Origin: Nostoc carneum NIES-2107
GTDB taxonomy: Bacteria; Cyanobacteriota; Cyanobacteriia; Cyanobacteriales; Nostocaceae
Length of the DNA: 64,000 nt
NCBI GenBank assembly: GCA_002368155.1
Contig: AP018180.1
Coordinates: forward strand, 62,001-126,000
Direction: 5' to 3'
Under the pieces are notes generated by a model, which worked only from the letters and a program-made list of their open reading frames with translations, ran no database searches and was not told where the DNA came from. Made by a program: the position numbers and the translations under genes. Shown piece by piece: positions 1-8,709 of the stretch. Positions within the stretch are counted from its first letter, which is position 1; every line of letters begins with the position of its first letter.

Positions 1-1
1 C

Positions 2-49
2 AGGCTAGATGAGGCTGCACGAGCATTAGAAGCTCAGACAGGTGGGTAA
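2..49 (+). CDS. C-terminal end of an unidentified protein (cut by window edge)
   Basis: The second frame is open from the window edge and reads RLDEAARALEAQTGG before a TAA stop at 47-49. The alanine-rich helical composition looks like real coding sequence, but only 15 residues are visible, so neither family nor function can be given. No other frame is open across this stretch. Confidence 0.4.
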   Translation, partial: RLDEAARALEAQTGG

Positions 50-162
50 TTAGGGCACGACAGCCATAATCTTTTAGCATATCAAATTATCTTACTGGTG
101 CCGTGCCCCTACGGATATACCTTGGTTGTAAATGCGATCGCCTTTGCTATGAATGCTCATTC

Positions 163-394
163 ATAAACAACCCTAACTCTTTGGTCACCAATGGGTTAAG
201 GTTCTCTATGGATGAGGTAGCGTTGATAAACAACCTTAACTCTTTGGTCACCAATGGGTTAAGGTTCTCTATGGATGAGGTAGCGTTGATAAACAACCTT
301 AACTCTTTGGTCACCAATGGGTTAAGGTTCTCTATGGATGAGGTAGCGTTGATAAACAACCTTACCTCCTTGGTCACCAATGGGTTAGGGTTCG
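163..394. repeat. 63-bp tandem repeat, about 3.7 copies
   Basis: A unit of exactly 63 bp repeats with almost no divergence; the TTGGTCACCAA core recurs at 181, 244, 307 and 370. Each unit carries a dyad: AACCTTAAC and GTTAAGGTT arms surround an inner TTGGT-C-ACCAA palindrome, so each transcribed unit could fold into one hairpin about 35 nt long, separated by about 28 nt. Because 63 is a multiple of three, both strands stay open (98 and 77 codons), but this follows from the repeat and is not evidence of a gene. Confidence 0.9.
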
Positions 395-594
395 GTTAAA
401 AATTTTTCGTTACTGTTTTGGGGTTGTGGAGACGCGATTAATCTGCAAAGACGGAGACGCGATCAATCGCGTCTCTACAAGTACCATAAATAATCGGCGG
501 TGCGGCGCTTGGCGACAACACTATTACCAATTACCAATTACCAATTACCAATTACCCAATGACAAATGACAAATGACAAATGACAAATGACAAA
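395..594. repeat. Intergenic: GACGCGAT palindromes and heptameric STRR
   Basis: At 429-480 there are two degenerate copies of the interspersed palindrome GACGCGAT(T/C)AATCGCGTC followed by TCTACAA. At 521-598 a heptamer tract runs TTACCAA x4 and then GACAAAT x5. The tract ends on the stop codon of the CheB-like gene on the opposite strand. No gene is visible. Confidence 0.85.
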
Positions 595-1710
595 TTACCC
601 AACTTTCTGTGCTTGAAACAATTCAATCACATCGCCAGCATGACGGGCGTGCATATCTAGCAGTTTCATTTCCCAGGGTAAAAATCGGCGTGGTTCGCGG
701 AAATGTGTTGATAATACGCCGACTAAATTACCTGTGCGACTGGTTAGGGGTGTGGATTGGACGGCGCGATATCCTGCGGCTTTGGCGATCGCCCGCACAG
801 GCGCAAAATTCGCATCGGCTTCGATATCTTCAATAATCACAGTTTCTCCAGAACGCAAGGCGCTGATACAGGGCGAATGTTGGGCGAGGCTAACTGTCTG
901 CACATTATCGATGGCGGCTGCATTAAAGCCGCGTTGAACTGCTAGCAGCAGAGTGCAGGTATCTTTATCGAACAGATGAATGTAGCCCATATCTGCGCGG
1001 TGCATGGCGATCGCCCGCTCAAGTAAATTTTCTAGGGCATCTAGCAGCATCGGTGATAGCTGTAGGCTACTGTTTAATGGTGCTGCTTTCGGCGATGGTG
1101 TTGCTGATAAGGGATTTCCCTTGCATACCAGGCTTACCAATAAAGGTGCGATCGCTTCCCGTGACACAACTTGGTTAACACAACCTGTAGCGATCGCTGC
1201 CTCGGGCATTCCAAAAGCCACAGAACTGGCTTGATCCTGAGCTAAGACAATGCCATGCTGCTCAGATATTGCACGTACACCCTCAGCGCTGCCTTTACCT
1301 GTACCAGTCATCACAATTACTACAGCGCGTTCTGCATAACTGAGAGCCACCGACTCAAAAAACCGATTTACCCCATAATGCCAGCCTTGTTTTGCTGTTT
1401 GGGGAACTAGCGAGATTGTAGCATCGGGATGGACAACAAAGTAATGCCCAGGCGGGCAGATATACACCACTCCCGCCGCCAGTTGTTCCCCCTCATGGCC
1501 CCAGCGTACAGTCAGATGCGTGCGTAATTGTAATAATTGCGCCAACATATTACTGTCATAATCACTGAGATGCTGTAGGCAGAGAATCGGCGCAGGAAAA
1601 TCCGCAGGCAATCCAGAAAGCACCTTGCGAATCGCCGTCACGCCACCAGCCGACGCTGCGATCGCCACAATCGCAATTTTCGATTTCTGCTGGTGCCTAT
1701 CTCTATGCAT
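595..1710 (-). CDS. CheB methylesterase-like domain fused to GAF domain
   Basis: 371 residues. Residues about 10-195 are a CheB-type methylesterase fold: nucleophile motif ASAGG with Ser20, then LQHLSD with His47. Residues about 215-365 are a GAF domain of the type found in cyanobacterial sensor proteins, with the typical YRAVQSTPL strand. There is no N-terminal receiver domain, unlike classical CheB. The motif that should carry the catalytic aspartate (family form TGxGxDGA) reads TGTGKGSAEG, so residue 140 is Gly. The domain probably still folds, but classical glutamate methylesterase activity is doubtful. Next on the same strand upstream is the CheB-CheR hybrid kinase at 2645-6856, whose CheB triad is complete, so the two may act on the same signalling pathway (inference). 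The family call is secure; the activity is not. Confidence 0.85.
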   Translation of the reverse strand: MHRDRHQQKSKIAIVAIAASAGGVTAIRKVLSGLPADFPAPILCLQHLSDYDSNMLAQLLQLRTHLTVRWGHEGEQLAAGVVYICPPGHYFVVHPDATISLVPQTAKQGWHYGVNRFFESVALSYAERAVVIVMTGTGKGSAEGVRAISEQHGIVLAQDQASSVAFGMPEAAIATGCVNQVVSREAIAPLLVSLVCKGNPLSATPSPKAAPLNSSLQLSPMLLDALENLLERAIAMHRADMGYIHLFDKDTCTLLLAVQRGFNAAAIDNVQTVSLAQHSPCISALRSGETVIIEDIEADANFAPVRAIAKAAGYRAVQSTPLTSRTGNLVGVLSTHFREPRRFLPWEMKLLDMHARHAGDVIELFQAQKVG

Positions 1711-1743
1711 CCTTATTAGCCATGTTAATGTGCTGACTTATAC

Positions 1744-1797
1744 AGACGCGATTAATCGCATTTGTTGCAGAGACGCGATTAATCGCGTCTCTACAAA
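1744..1797. repeat. Interspersed palindrome GACGCGATTAATCGCGTC, two copies
   Basis: A degenerate copy (1744-1760) and a perfect one (about 1771-1797, followed by TCTACAA) lie between the CheB-GAF gene and the small coiled-coil gene. The same palindrome recurs throughout the window. Confidence 0.85.
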
Positions 1798-1804
1798 ATT
1801 TATT

Positions 1805-2172
1805 CTATTCCCCCTGCACCCTGCCCCCTGCCTCTTCATCTCCCCCTGCTCTCTCAATCAACCACTGAATCATCTCCCTAGCTCGCTTAGTTCTCTCCTT
1901 CGCCTGTCGAGCTTCTTCTGTAGCTTGTTGAGCTTTCGCCTTAGCCTGCTGGGTTACTTGAGTAATATTTTGAGCTTTCTCCCTAGCCTGTCGAGCTTCC
2001 TCACTATCCAATTGAGCTTCGCAGACACACCACCTAATTTTTTTTCTAATTGGGGTTCTGAAATTTCTGCTTGTTTTAGTGTGTCTAAACTATCAATTCT
2101 GTTAACCATGAGAGTAGAGAAGCAAGGGCATCCCCAGTTAAATTTTCTACGCTTAACATAAGCGTAGTCCAT
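1805..2172 (-). pseudogene. Possible frameshifted small coiled-coil protein
   Basis: Two overlapping minus-strand frames look like halves of one gene. The upstream frame (from 2172, or from ATG at 2109) gives MVNRIDSLDTLKQAEIS and then QLEKKLGGVSAKL. The downstream frame (to 1805) continues with SEEARQAREKAQN followed by a long Ala/Lys/Gln/Glu-rich coiled coil. Joining them near 2011 by a one-base shift gives one continuous helical protein of about 100 residues. The family is not recognised. Either frame alone could also be the gene, since neither has a clear ribosome binding site, so this is a tentative call. Confidence 0.35.
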
Positions 2173-2217
2173 TCATCAGCCACTATTACCTTGCTAAATT
2201 AAAGTTTACTGAGGGGA

Positions 2218-2276
2218 TGGGGCATTGGGCATTGGGCATGGGGTAATGGGTAATGGGTAATGGGTAATTTCTCCTT
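2218..2276. repeat. Heptameric STRR tract
   Basis: GGGCATT, then TAATGGG heptamers repeat about seven times. This is typical cyanobacterial STRR sequence with no coding potential. Confidence 0.85.
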
Positions 2277-2320
2277 GTCCCTTGTCCGTTGGTGTAAATT
2301 TAACGCTCAACCCATAGCCC

Positions 2321-2542
2321 GACTAGGAATGAATTCCTAGTCTCATAGCAAAAGTCATCTCAAGATGACTAAAAATCCTCACAAATCCCTAGCCTACTTC
2401 AGTAGACTTGAACTTTGTCCCTGGGAATTCATGATGCTGTTGACGAATCAGGTGGAGGTTTGACCCATCAATAATAATATTTCCCATATTTTCAGTGCGT
2501 TTGAACGCACTTTTACTATTAGCCCGCAATTAATTGCAGGGC
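2321..2542. repeat. Cluster of short near-perfect hairpins
   Basis: Five dyads lie within about 220 bp of non-coding DNA: 2321-2342 (10-bp arms GACTAGGAAT), 2353-2370 (8-bp arms AGTCATCT), 2394-2405 (5-bp arms CTACT), 2494-2511 (8-bp arms AGTGCGTT) and 2522-2542 (GCCCGCAATT with one bulged A). The first four have only 2 nt between the arms. Nothing in between reads as a gene. The stretch looks like one composite structured element rather than a set of terminators. Confidence 0.75.
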
Positions 2543-2583
2543 GGGAGAACAACGCAAAGCGAAGGTTTTGGTGATGGTGAATC

Positions 2584-2650
2584 ATACCCCAGTCCCCAGT
2601 CCCCAGTCCCCAGTCCCCAGTCCCCAATCCCCAATCCCCAATCCCTAATC
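2584..2650. repeat. CCCCAGT/CCCCAAT STRR abutting a stop codon
   Basis: About nine heptamers run directly into the last codons of the minus-strand hybrid kinase gene. Similar tracts touch the 3' ends of several other genes in the window. Confidence 0.9.
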
Positions 2651-5600
2651 CCTCCCCGCCAACGAAGCAACAATCAACACCAACTGCCTGGTTTCAATGG
2701 GTTTGCCGATGTGCATTTGAAATCCGGCTGCTAGGGCTTCTGTGCGTTCTGCATCTCCAGCGTAGGCGGTGAGGGCGGCGGCGGGAATTTGTCCGCCTGC
2801 TTCAGCACTTAAGGCTCTTACTTGACGAATTAAATCGTAACCGTCTTGTTCTGGTAAACCAATGTCGGATAATAAAACATCGTAGCCGTTGGGATTGGCT
2901 ATTAAGGTGGATAGGGCTTCGTTGGCGGATGCAACAGTTGTTACTTCTACTCCGTACTGCTGCAGGGTAACGGTAAATAACTGGCGAATGTCTTCCTCAT
3001 CATCAACGACCAAAACCCGTATACCTGCCAAGGATGTAATATTCTGTAGGGGGATTTCTGGCTCGTCTGGTAAAGGAGTTAACTGTCTAGCCACAGGCTG
3101 AGAAGTTTCTGGGAACTGAGTTTGTAAAGGTAGCCTGACTGTAAAAGTTGCACCTTGGTTTTCACCAGGGCTTTCTGCTTCAACTGTACCGCCGTGGAGT
3201 TCTACTAAATGGCGCACTATGGAAAGTCCTAGCCCTAAACCAGGGTTTGAGCGTTTTCTGGTACCATCAGCTTGCCGGAAGCGCTCGAAAATATGGGGGA
3301 GAAAGTCGGGTTTAATACCTTTGCCTGTGTCGCTAACTTGAATTTGAGCAGAGAAATCGGTGTAATTTAGGGTGATATTAACTCTGCCCTCGTTTGGGGT
3401 GAATTTAATGGCGTTAGAAAGCAAATTCCACATTACTTGCTGTAAGCGATGGGGATCGCCGTTGATGCTTCTGGGTGTGGAATCTAGCCGCGATTCAATA
3501 GAGATATTTTTGGCTGCAGCGGAGAAGCTAACTACTTCAATGGCGGCTGTAATTATCTGTAAAAGCTCGATAGGCTCTGCATCCAGGCGCAGCCTTCCGG
3601 CGCTGATGCGTGAAATATCTAACAAATCTTCTATGAGCTGGGCTTGATCTGTAGCACTGCGGTTAATTGCTTCTAGCCCTTGATTAATTATGCCTGGCTC
3701 GAGATTGGGACGCTGGAGTAGTTGTGCCCATCCCAGTAAGGAATTGAGGGGATTACGCAGTTCGTGAGAAAGAATTGATAAAAACTCATCTTTGGCGTGG
3801 TTAGCTGTTTCCGCCGCCGCCCGGGCTGATTGTTCTTGTGTGAGCAACTGAGCGCGTTCTGCTTCGAGTTGCTTTTGTTGGGTGATATCTTCAATTACCA
3901 GCAAAATCAATTGCATATTCTCGATTTCCGGCATTCTGCGGGCATTGAGGCGCATGATTTTATGCCCAATAGATTCAAAGTTATGCTCAACTTCCAAATC
4001 TTGAAATGGGGCATTGCTAGGAATCACATCTTCTAAGAGCGATCGCAATCGCGGTATATTCCATTGTCCATTACCGAGTTCAAAAATTAAGCGCTGTTCT
4101 GTTTCTGGGGGCAATACTTCAAAGTTTTCATAAAAAGAGCGATTGGCTTTGACCACTCGTAAGTCTAAATCCAGCACCAAAATCGATTCCCGCACTGTAT
4201 CTACAATTGCTTCGGCGTAATCTCTGGATGCTCTGAGCTGTTCGGTGCTGCGTTTGAGTCCATCAATATCAACTAATACCACGACAGCACCGTCAATTTT
4301 ATTATCTATTGTGCGATAGGGTCTGATTCGCAAATCATACCAGTGTCCTTCAGAGTCTTGTACTTCTTGGGTTTTAAAGTTGAGATTCCCAATAACTTCT
4401 AAAATTTGTTGCTCTAAATCGGAGATATTTAAGTTGTGATTAATATCACTAATTGGTCGCCCGATATCCGTGGAAATTAAGTTAAAAATTGTGCCAGCCA
4501 CCGGAGTAAACCGCCGAATCCGCAAATCACCCCCTAACATGAGAATGGGAATATTGATATTGCTGAGTAAATTCTGCAAATCGTTGGTAACTTGAGTTGA
4601 CTCCAGATTGCGCCGTTGCAGTTCGTCGTTAATCGTATTTAATTCTTCGTTGGTTGCCTGAATTTCTTCTTTAGCAGTTTCTAATTCCTCATTTGTGCTT
4701 TGTAATTCTTCGTTACTAGAAAGGATTTCTTCGTTAGCTGCTCTGAGGTTTTGATTAGTAGCTTGTTGTTCTTCAATAATTGATTGCAGATATTCTTTAG
4801 TAGTTGCTAGCTCCTGCTTAAGTGCGTTAATCTCTTGTTCAGCCGCAGCTTGTTTTCCCCGCCGAGATTTGCTACCATCGCTGGCTGATTGTGAGGAAAT
4901 AGCTGTTGCCGATGGCATATCTGCAAACAGTACTAAATAGTAGCTTTCATCACCACGGGTAGATTTAAACGGCACTACATCAACCTGCACCAGCCTAAGT
5001 TGACCGTTCTCAATAATTTGGATACCTTCTTTGCGGACTGAAGTTTGTCGCTGTTTTGCTTGGTGGATGGCGGTGCGTAACTCTAGCCGCAGTTCTTCTT
5101 TGGCCATCTTCAACAAATTAAAGCTGGGTCTACCTGCAGGGGGTTGGAGATAGGAACTAGTCTGCCCGCGAAATTGCAAAATATCTAAATCGTTGTTAAT
5201 CACTATACCCACCGGAGCAAAATGATTTAACACTATTTGGTCAGCAGATCTGTGCATTTCCATCTCATCCCAACCATTCTCATTCACTTGTGAGCGTGGG
5301 GTATTTGGTTTGAGGGGATAGTTGCTGGCGATCAGATCTATACCTAACTGAGCCGGAGCCATTTTGCGGCTATAAATTTTGAACTTTCTATCTACTAAAG
5401 TGAATAAATTAGCAAACTCCCCTACTGTCTCTGAGGTGCCTAGCATCAAAAAGCCAGTGGGTCTGAGACCATAATGAAAGATGGGTAGAAGTTTCTTCTG
5501 GATGGGACTTCCCAAATAAATCAGGACATTGCGACAGGTAATCAGATCCAGGTGGGAAAAAGGCGGATCGGCAATCAGGTTTTGCCGAGCGAAGATACAC

Positions 5601-6856
5601 AACTCCCGCACTGGCTTACTGATTTGGTAGCCACCTTCTACCTGCACAAAAAAGCGGCGTAGACGTTCTGGCGAAACTTCTGTGACTTGGCTGAGCTTGT
5701 ATAAGCCCATTCTCGCTATTTCAATGACCGCTTCATTAACATCTGTAGCAAAAATTTGGATTGATGTATTCATTACCTGATCAGCCAAAAACTCTAGCAA
5801 GGAAATCGCTAGTGAGTAAGCTTCTTGACCAGTGGAACATCCCGCCACCCAAATGCGGATGGGTGTATCTGGGGTGCGATTTTGGGTAATAACAGGAAAT
5901 ACTTTGGTTTTTAAGGCTTCAAAAGATTCCGGATCGCGGAAAAAACTGGTGACAGTAATCAGCACATCTTGATACAAGGCCATGACTTCTGTCGGATTTT
6001 CCACAAGATAGCTGACATAATCTTCCAATCTTTCCAGTTTGTATAAAATCATCCGCCGCAGAATGCGCCGCTTGAGTGTATTTTGCTTGTATTGGTGAAA
6101 GTCAACCCCTGTAGCAGACTTGAGCAAGCTAAAAATTGTCGAGACAGCATCACTGCTTTCTGAGATCACTTCAGCAGTTGCTGCTTGCTGCTGGCTCTGG
6201 ATATAGGGATGACGGCTCAACTTTGTCAGTTCCTCAGCAATCTCTTGTGGGGTGAGAACAAAATCTACATTACCCGAAGCCAAAGCAGTACTCGGCATCC
6301 CAGCGACTTTTGCTGAGTCTTGCGTCTGGGCAAAGGTAATACCACCAGCTTCTTTGATATGTTCTAGCCCCCGTGCGCCATCGCCATCACTTCCTGAAAG
6401 TACTACGCCAATTGCTTTACTTCCCCGTTCCTCTGCTAGGGAAATCAAGAAAGCATCCACCGACATAAACAACCCATAGGTTTTAGTCCGTGGAGCTAAA
6501 TTCAGCACTCCCTGAGCAATAGTCATTTTGGCATTAGGCGGAATCACATACACATGATTTGGTTCCACAACCATGCCATTCTGCACTTCTACTACAGGCA
6601 TTTCGGTTGAGCGTGAGAGAATCTCACTTAACAAACTTTTTTGATTGGGACTCAAGTGCTGCACTATCACAAATGCCATCCCGGTATCATTGGGCAAATG
6701 GCTCAGCAATTCTGTGAAAGCTTCCAATCCACCCGCAGAAGCACCCATCCCCACAATCGGAAATAATTCCTCTTGTTTATTCTCCTGCTCATTATTTGAA
6801 GATTGAGCAGCTTGGGTATTAGCTGGAGATTTTTTAGCAGACCGCTTAGAGTTCAT
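2645..6856 (-). CDS. CheB-CheR-PAS hybrid histidine kinase with receiver domain
   Basis: 1403 residues. Domain order: CheB methylesterase (about 33-215, with Ser40, His67 and Asp159, so the triad is complete); CheR methyltransferase (about 230-500, with the SAM-binding motif GCSTGQEAYSLA and TCRNVLIYL); a long coiled coil of Asn/Glu-rich repeats (about 650-760, e.g. SNEELQSTNEELETAKEE); two PAS-like segments; HisKA with the phospho-acceptor His in SHELRNPLNSLLG; HATPase_c (NAIKF, DTGKGI, GLGLGLSIV); and a C-terminal receiver (about 1277-1403, Asp in LLSDIGLP, Lys in GKP). No membrane segment is visible, so it is probably cytoplasmic. The family is known as a CheB/CheR-PAS hybrid kinase; its signal and target are unknown. 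The gene stands alone, with an STRR at its stop codon. Confidence 0.95.
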   Translation of the reverse strand: MNSKRSAKKSPANTQAAQSSNNEQENKQEELFPIVGMGASAGGLEAFTELLSHLPNDTGMAFVIVQHLSPNQKSLLSEILSRSTEMPVVEVQNGMVVEPNHVYVIPPNAKMTIAQGVLNLAPRTKTYGLFMSVDAFLISLAEERGSKAIGVVLSGSDGDGARGLEHIKEAGGITFAQTQDSAKVAGMPSTALASGNVDFVLTPQEIAEELTKLSRHPYIQSQQQAATAEVISESSDAVSTIFSLLKSATGVDFHQYKQNTLKRRILRRMILYKLERLEDYVSYLVENPTEVMALYQDVLITVTSFFRDPESFEALKTKVFPVITQNRTPDTPIRIWVAGCSTGQEAYSLAISLLEFLADQVMNTSIQIFATDVNEAVIEIARMGLYKLSQVTEVSPERLRRFFVQVEGGYQISKPVRELCIFARQNLIADPPFSHLDLITCRNVLIYLGSPIQKKLLPIFHYGLRPTGFLMLGTSETVGEFANLFTLVDRKFKIYSRKMAPAQLGIDLIASNYPLKPNTPRSQVNENGWDEMEMHRSADQIVLNHFAPVGIVINNDLDILQFRGQTSSYLQPPAGRPSFNLLKMAKEELRLELRTAIHQAKQRQTSVRKEGIQIIENGQLRLVQVDVVPFKSTRGDESYYLVLFADMPSATAISSQSASDGSKSRRGKQAAAEQEINALKQELATTKEYLQSIIEEQQATNQNLRAANEEILSSNEELQSTNEELETAKEEIQATNEELNTINDELQRRNLESTQVTNDLQNLLSNINIPILMLGGDLRIRRFTPVAGTIFNLISTDIGRPISDINHNLNISDLEQQILEVIGNLNFKTQEVQDSEGHWYDLRIRPYRTIDNKIDGAVVVLVDIDGLKRSTEQLRASRDYAEAIVDTVRESILVLDLDLRVVKANRSFYENFEVLPPETEQRLIFELGNGQWNIPRLRSLLEDVIPSNAPFQDLEVEHNFESIGHKIMRLNARRMPEIENMQLILLVIEDITQQKQLEAERAQLLTQEQSARAAAETANHAKDEFLSILSHELRNPLNSLLGWAQLLQRPNLEPGIINQGLEAINRSATDQAQLIEDLLDISRISAGRLRLDAEPIELLQIITAAIEVVSFSAAAKNISIESRLDSTPRSINGDPHRLQQVMWNLLSNAIKFTPNEGRVNITLNYTDFSAQIQVSDTGKGIKPDFLPHIFERFRQADGTRKRSNPGLGLGLSIVRHLVELHGGTVEAESPGENQGATFTVRLPLQTQFPETSQPVARQLTPLPDEPEIPLQNITSLAGIRVLVVDDEEDIRQLFTVTLQQYGVEVTTVASANEALSTLIANPNGYDVLLSDIGLPEQDGYDLIRQVRALSAEAGGQIPAAALTAYAGDAERTEALAAGFQMHIGKPIETRQLVLIVASLAGRD

Positions 6857-7343
6857 TATGTGAGCAGTGATACGTTGGGATGTTACATAAAGTTAGCGCT
6901 TGCTTGCCCACTTCTCCCACAGGTAGAATGAGCTTCAGTATTGAGCAATCACAACAAAATCTGTTGTTTGCACTTTATTAAAGATGAGTCCGAGCAACTA
7001 GCCAGCCAGAATTTGAGCGTACAAGATAATAATCGAGCAATTCGATTGAATTTCTCAAACTATTTACCTAAGCAGATAAATTTTAATAGGGAACAGCAAA
7101 TAAATAATCAAGCTCTACTGATTTGTTTGAAAAATCAAATATGAGTTCAATAAGTATATAAAATTTTGTTTATGTACATTTAGTAAATATTACTTGAATC
7201 CATAAATTAACTGATTCTCTCGTTAGGCAGAACTTTGCAGCGTTGCAGAGACGCGATTAAGAGGCGCGATGGAGAGATGCGATGAACAGACGCGATGAAC
7301 AGACGCGATGAATCGCGTCTCTACAAGATTTATGATGCCTCTG
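6857..7343. other. Intergenic, AT-rich, with degenerate GACGCGAT repeats
   Basis: Between the hybrid kinase and the glycosyltransferase. 6941-7144 is open in one frame but has no recognisable protein features. 7246-7326 holds a run of degenerate GACGCGATGAA units ending in a perfect palindrome half and TCTACAAG. No RNA gene or clear regulatory site was seen. Confidence 0.6.
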
Positions 7344-8630
7344 CTAAATTCTCCCCTGATGCTCAGTTTTAATCCAACGCGATCGCGGTTTTTGGAAACA
7401 TAACTTGAATGTGGTCACAATCATCGCCGGAATCCAATGCACCATGTAAATTGAACCTTGGATAGTTGCCCAAAGTAAAGACCATCCCTTTAAATTTTGA
7501 TATTGGTAAATCCCCGCTATAAAAGCTACTGTGAGAATAATGCTGAGTAAGGTTTGTAGTGGGAACAAAACAGGGCGATCGCTTTTTATAATTGTCCACA
7601 ATAAATCAGGTATCAGCCCAATAGGAAGTAAAAATTGTAAGAGAAAAAATAAGAGTAAATCAATAGATTTAGCCCAGCCCAAAGTTAAAATTTGCGGAAA
7701 ATAATCAAGGTAACGCTGATAGCCACCTTCCGCCCAGCGACAATGTTGCGGCCATAAGTTTTGCCAAGTTGTCACTGCTTCTTCTTGAATAGTAGGAAAG
7801 GTAACAAACTCAATTTCTGTACCTGCTAAATACAACTTAAAACAGAGATCCAAATCATCAGTAACAGTGTCTTCACTCCAACCTTGACACCTTTGCAGCA
7901 TTTCTCGCCGCACCAACATTCCATTCCCCCGCAGTTCCGACATTCCCCCAATAGCAATGCGATGCGTTTGCAAAAAACTATCGCAATTCATCTCCATTTG
8001 CTGACAACGAGTTAAGAAATTAGTCTCTGCATTCATAATGGCTTTTCGCACCTGTACAGCACCAACACCAGGTTTCTCAAATACAGGTACAGTTGCCATG
8101 AGAAAATTAGCAGGAAGCAGCGCATCAGCATCACAAACTAAGATAATTTCTCCTCGCGTCAAAGGAAAAACCGCATTTAGCGCCCCCGATTTACCACCTT
8201 TTGATTCCCGGTAATGAACTTGTAGCGTCGGAAATTCAGCTTGTAATTGCTGTAAAATCTGGGGTGTAGCGTCTGTACTACCGTCATCTATCACCCAAAT
8301 ATCCAGGCGATCGCGCGGATAATTTAATTCATATAAGCTGTAAACTAAATCAGCTAAGACAGCACTTTCATTTTTCGCAGGAACTAAAATTGATACCAGC
8401 GGTAAATCAGCATCACTTGCAATTACCAAAGGCGCAGGCTTTACTATCAGCATTCGCAGAGTTTGCACAGCCAAAATTACCGTTAACCCCACCATCAACC
8501 ATTGCGTTTGGGGTAGCCAATGCCACAAAATGACAAAACCCCACACCAGTAATAATACTAGAGTCGCTGGCAAACGGCGATCGCGATGAGCGCTAATATC
8601 CTTCCTGGGCTGATAGATGCTTCTTCCCAC
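7344..8630 (-). CDS. Membrane glycosyltransferase, family 2
   Basis: 428 residues. Two N-terminal hydrophobic segments (about 22-58) are followed by a GT-A domain starting VSILVPAKNES, with IDDGSTDAT, the metal-binding motif CDADAL, an acidic motif TDDLDLCF and CRWAEGGYQRY, which corresponds to the (Q/R)xxRW region of processive GT2 enzymes. Three or four membrane helices follow. The architecture is that of cellulose synthase, poly-GlcNAc synthase or ceramide glucosyltransferase relatives, which transfer a sugar from a nucleotide sugar at the cytoplasmic membrane. The product cannot be told from sequence, and no polysaccharide export genes are adjacent. The start ATG fits the first helix. Confidence 0.88.
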   Translation of the reverse strand: MGRSIYQPRKDISAHRDRRLPATLVLLLVWGFVILWHWLPQTQWLMVGLTVILAVQTLRMLIVKPAPLVIASDADLPLVSILVPAKNESAVLADLVYSLYELNYPRDRLDIWVIDDGSTDATPQILQQLQAEFPTLQVHYRESKGGKSGALNAVFPLTRGEIILVCDADALLPANFLMATVPVFEKPGVGAVQVRKAIMNAETNFLTRCQQMEMNCDSFLQTHRIAIGGMSELRGNGMLVRREMLQRCQGWSEDTVTDDLDLCFKLYLAGTEIEFVTFPTIQEEAVTTWQNLWPQHCRWAEGGYQRYLDYFPQILTLGWAKSIDLLLFFLLQFLLPIGLIPDLLWTIIKSDRPVLFPLQTLLSIILTVAFIAGIYQYQNLKGWSLLWATIQGSIYMVHWIPAMIVTTFKLCFQKPRSRWIKTEHQGRI

Positions 8631-8664
8631 TGTTTAGCAATTATCTTCAGTTTGGATATATATT

Positions 8665-8692
8665 AACAATTCAAAATTCAAAATTCAAAAAT
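8665..8692. repeat. ATTCAAA heptamer STRR
   Basis: The heptamer ATTCAAA repeats about three times just upstream of the BrnA-like gene. It leaves only a short window for that gene's promoter. Confidence 0.75.
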
Positions 8693-8709
8693 AATTAAGG
8701 CAACGAAAT

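Noticed and set aside
103-399. 98- and 77-codon open frames over the 63-bp repeat
   Set aside because: They are open on both strands only because the period is a multiple of three without stops. There is no ribosome binding site and the composition follows the repeat.
1625-2161. 178-codon plus-strand frame
   Set aside because: It is antisense to the CheB-GAF start and a GACGCGAT palindrome, and its Ser/Leu-rich composition is that of reverse-complemented coding and repeat DNA.
6941-7144. 67-codon frame in the gap after the hybrid kinase
   Set aside because: Asn/Gln/Ile-rich from AT-rich DNA, with no ribosome binding site or recognisable family.
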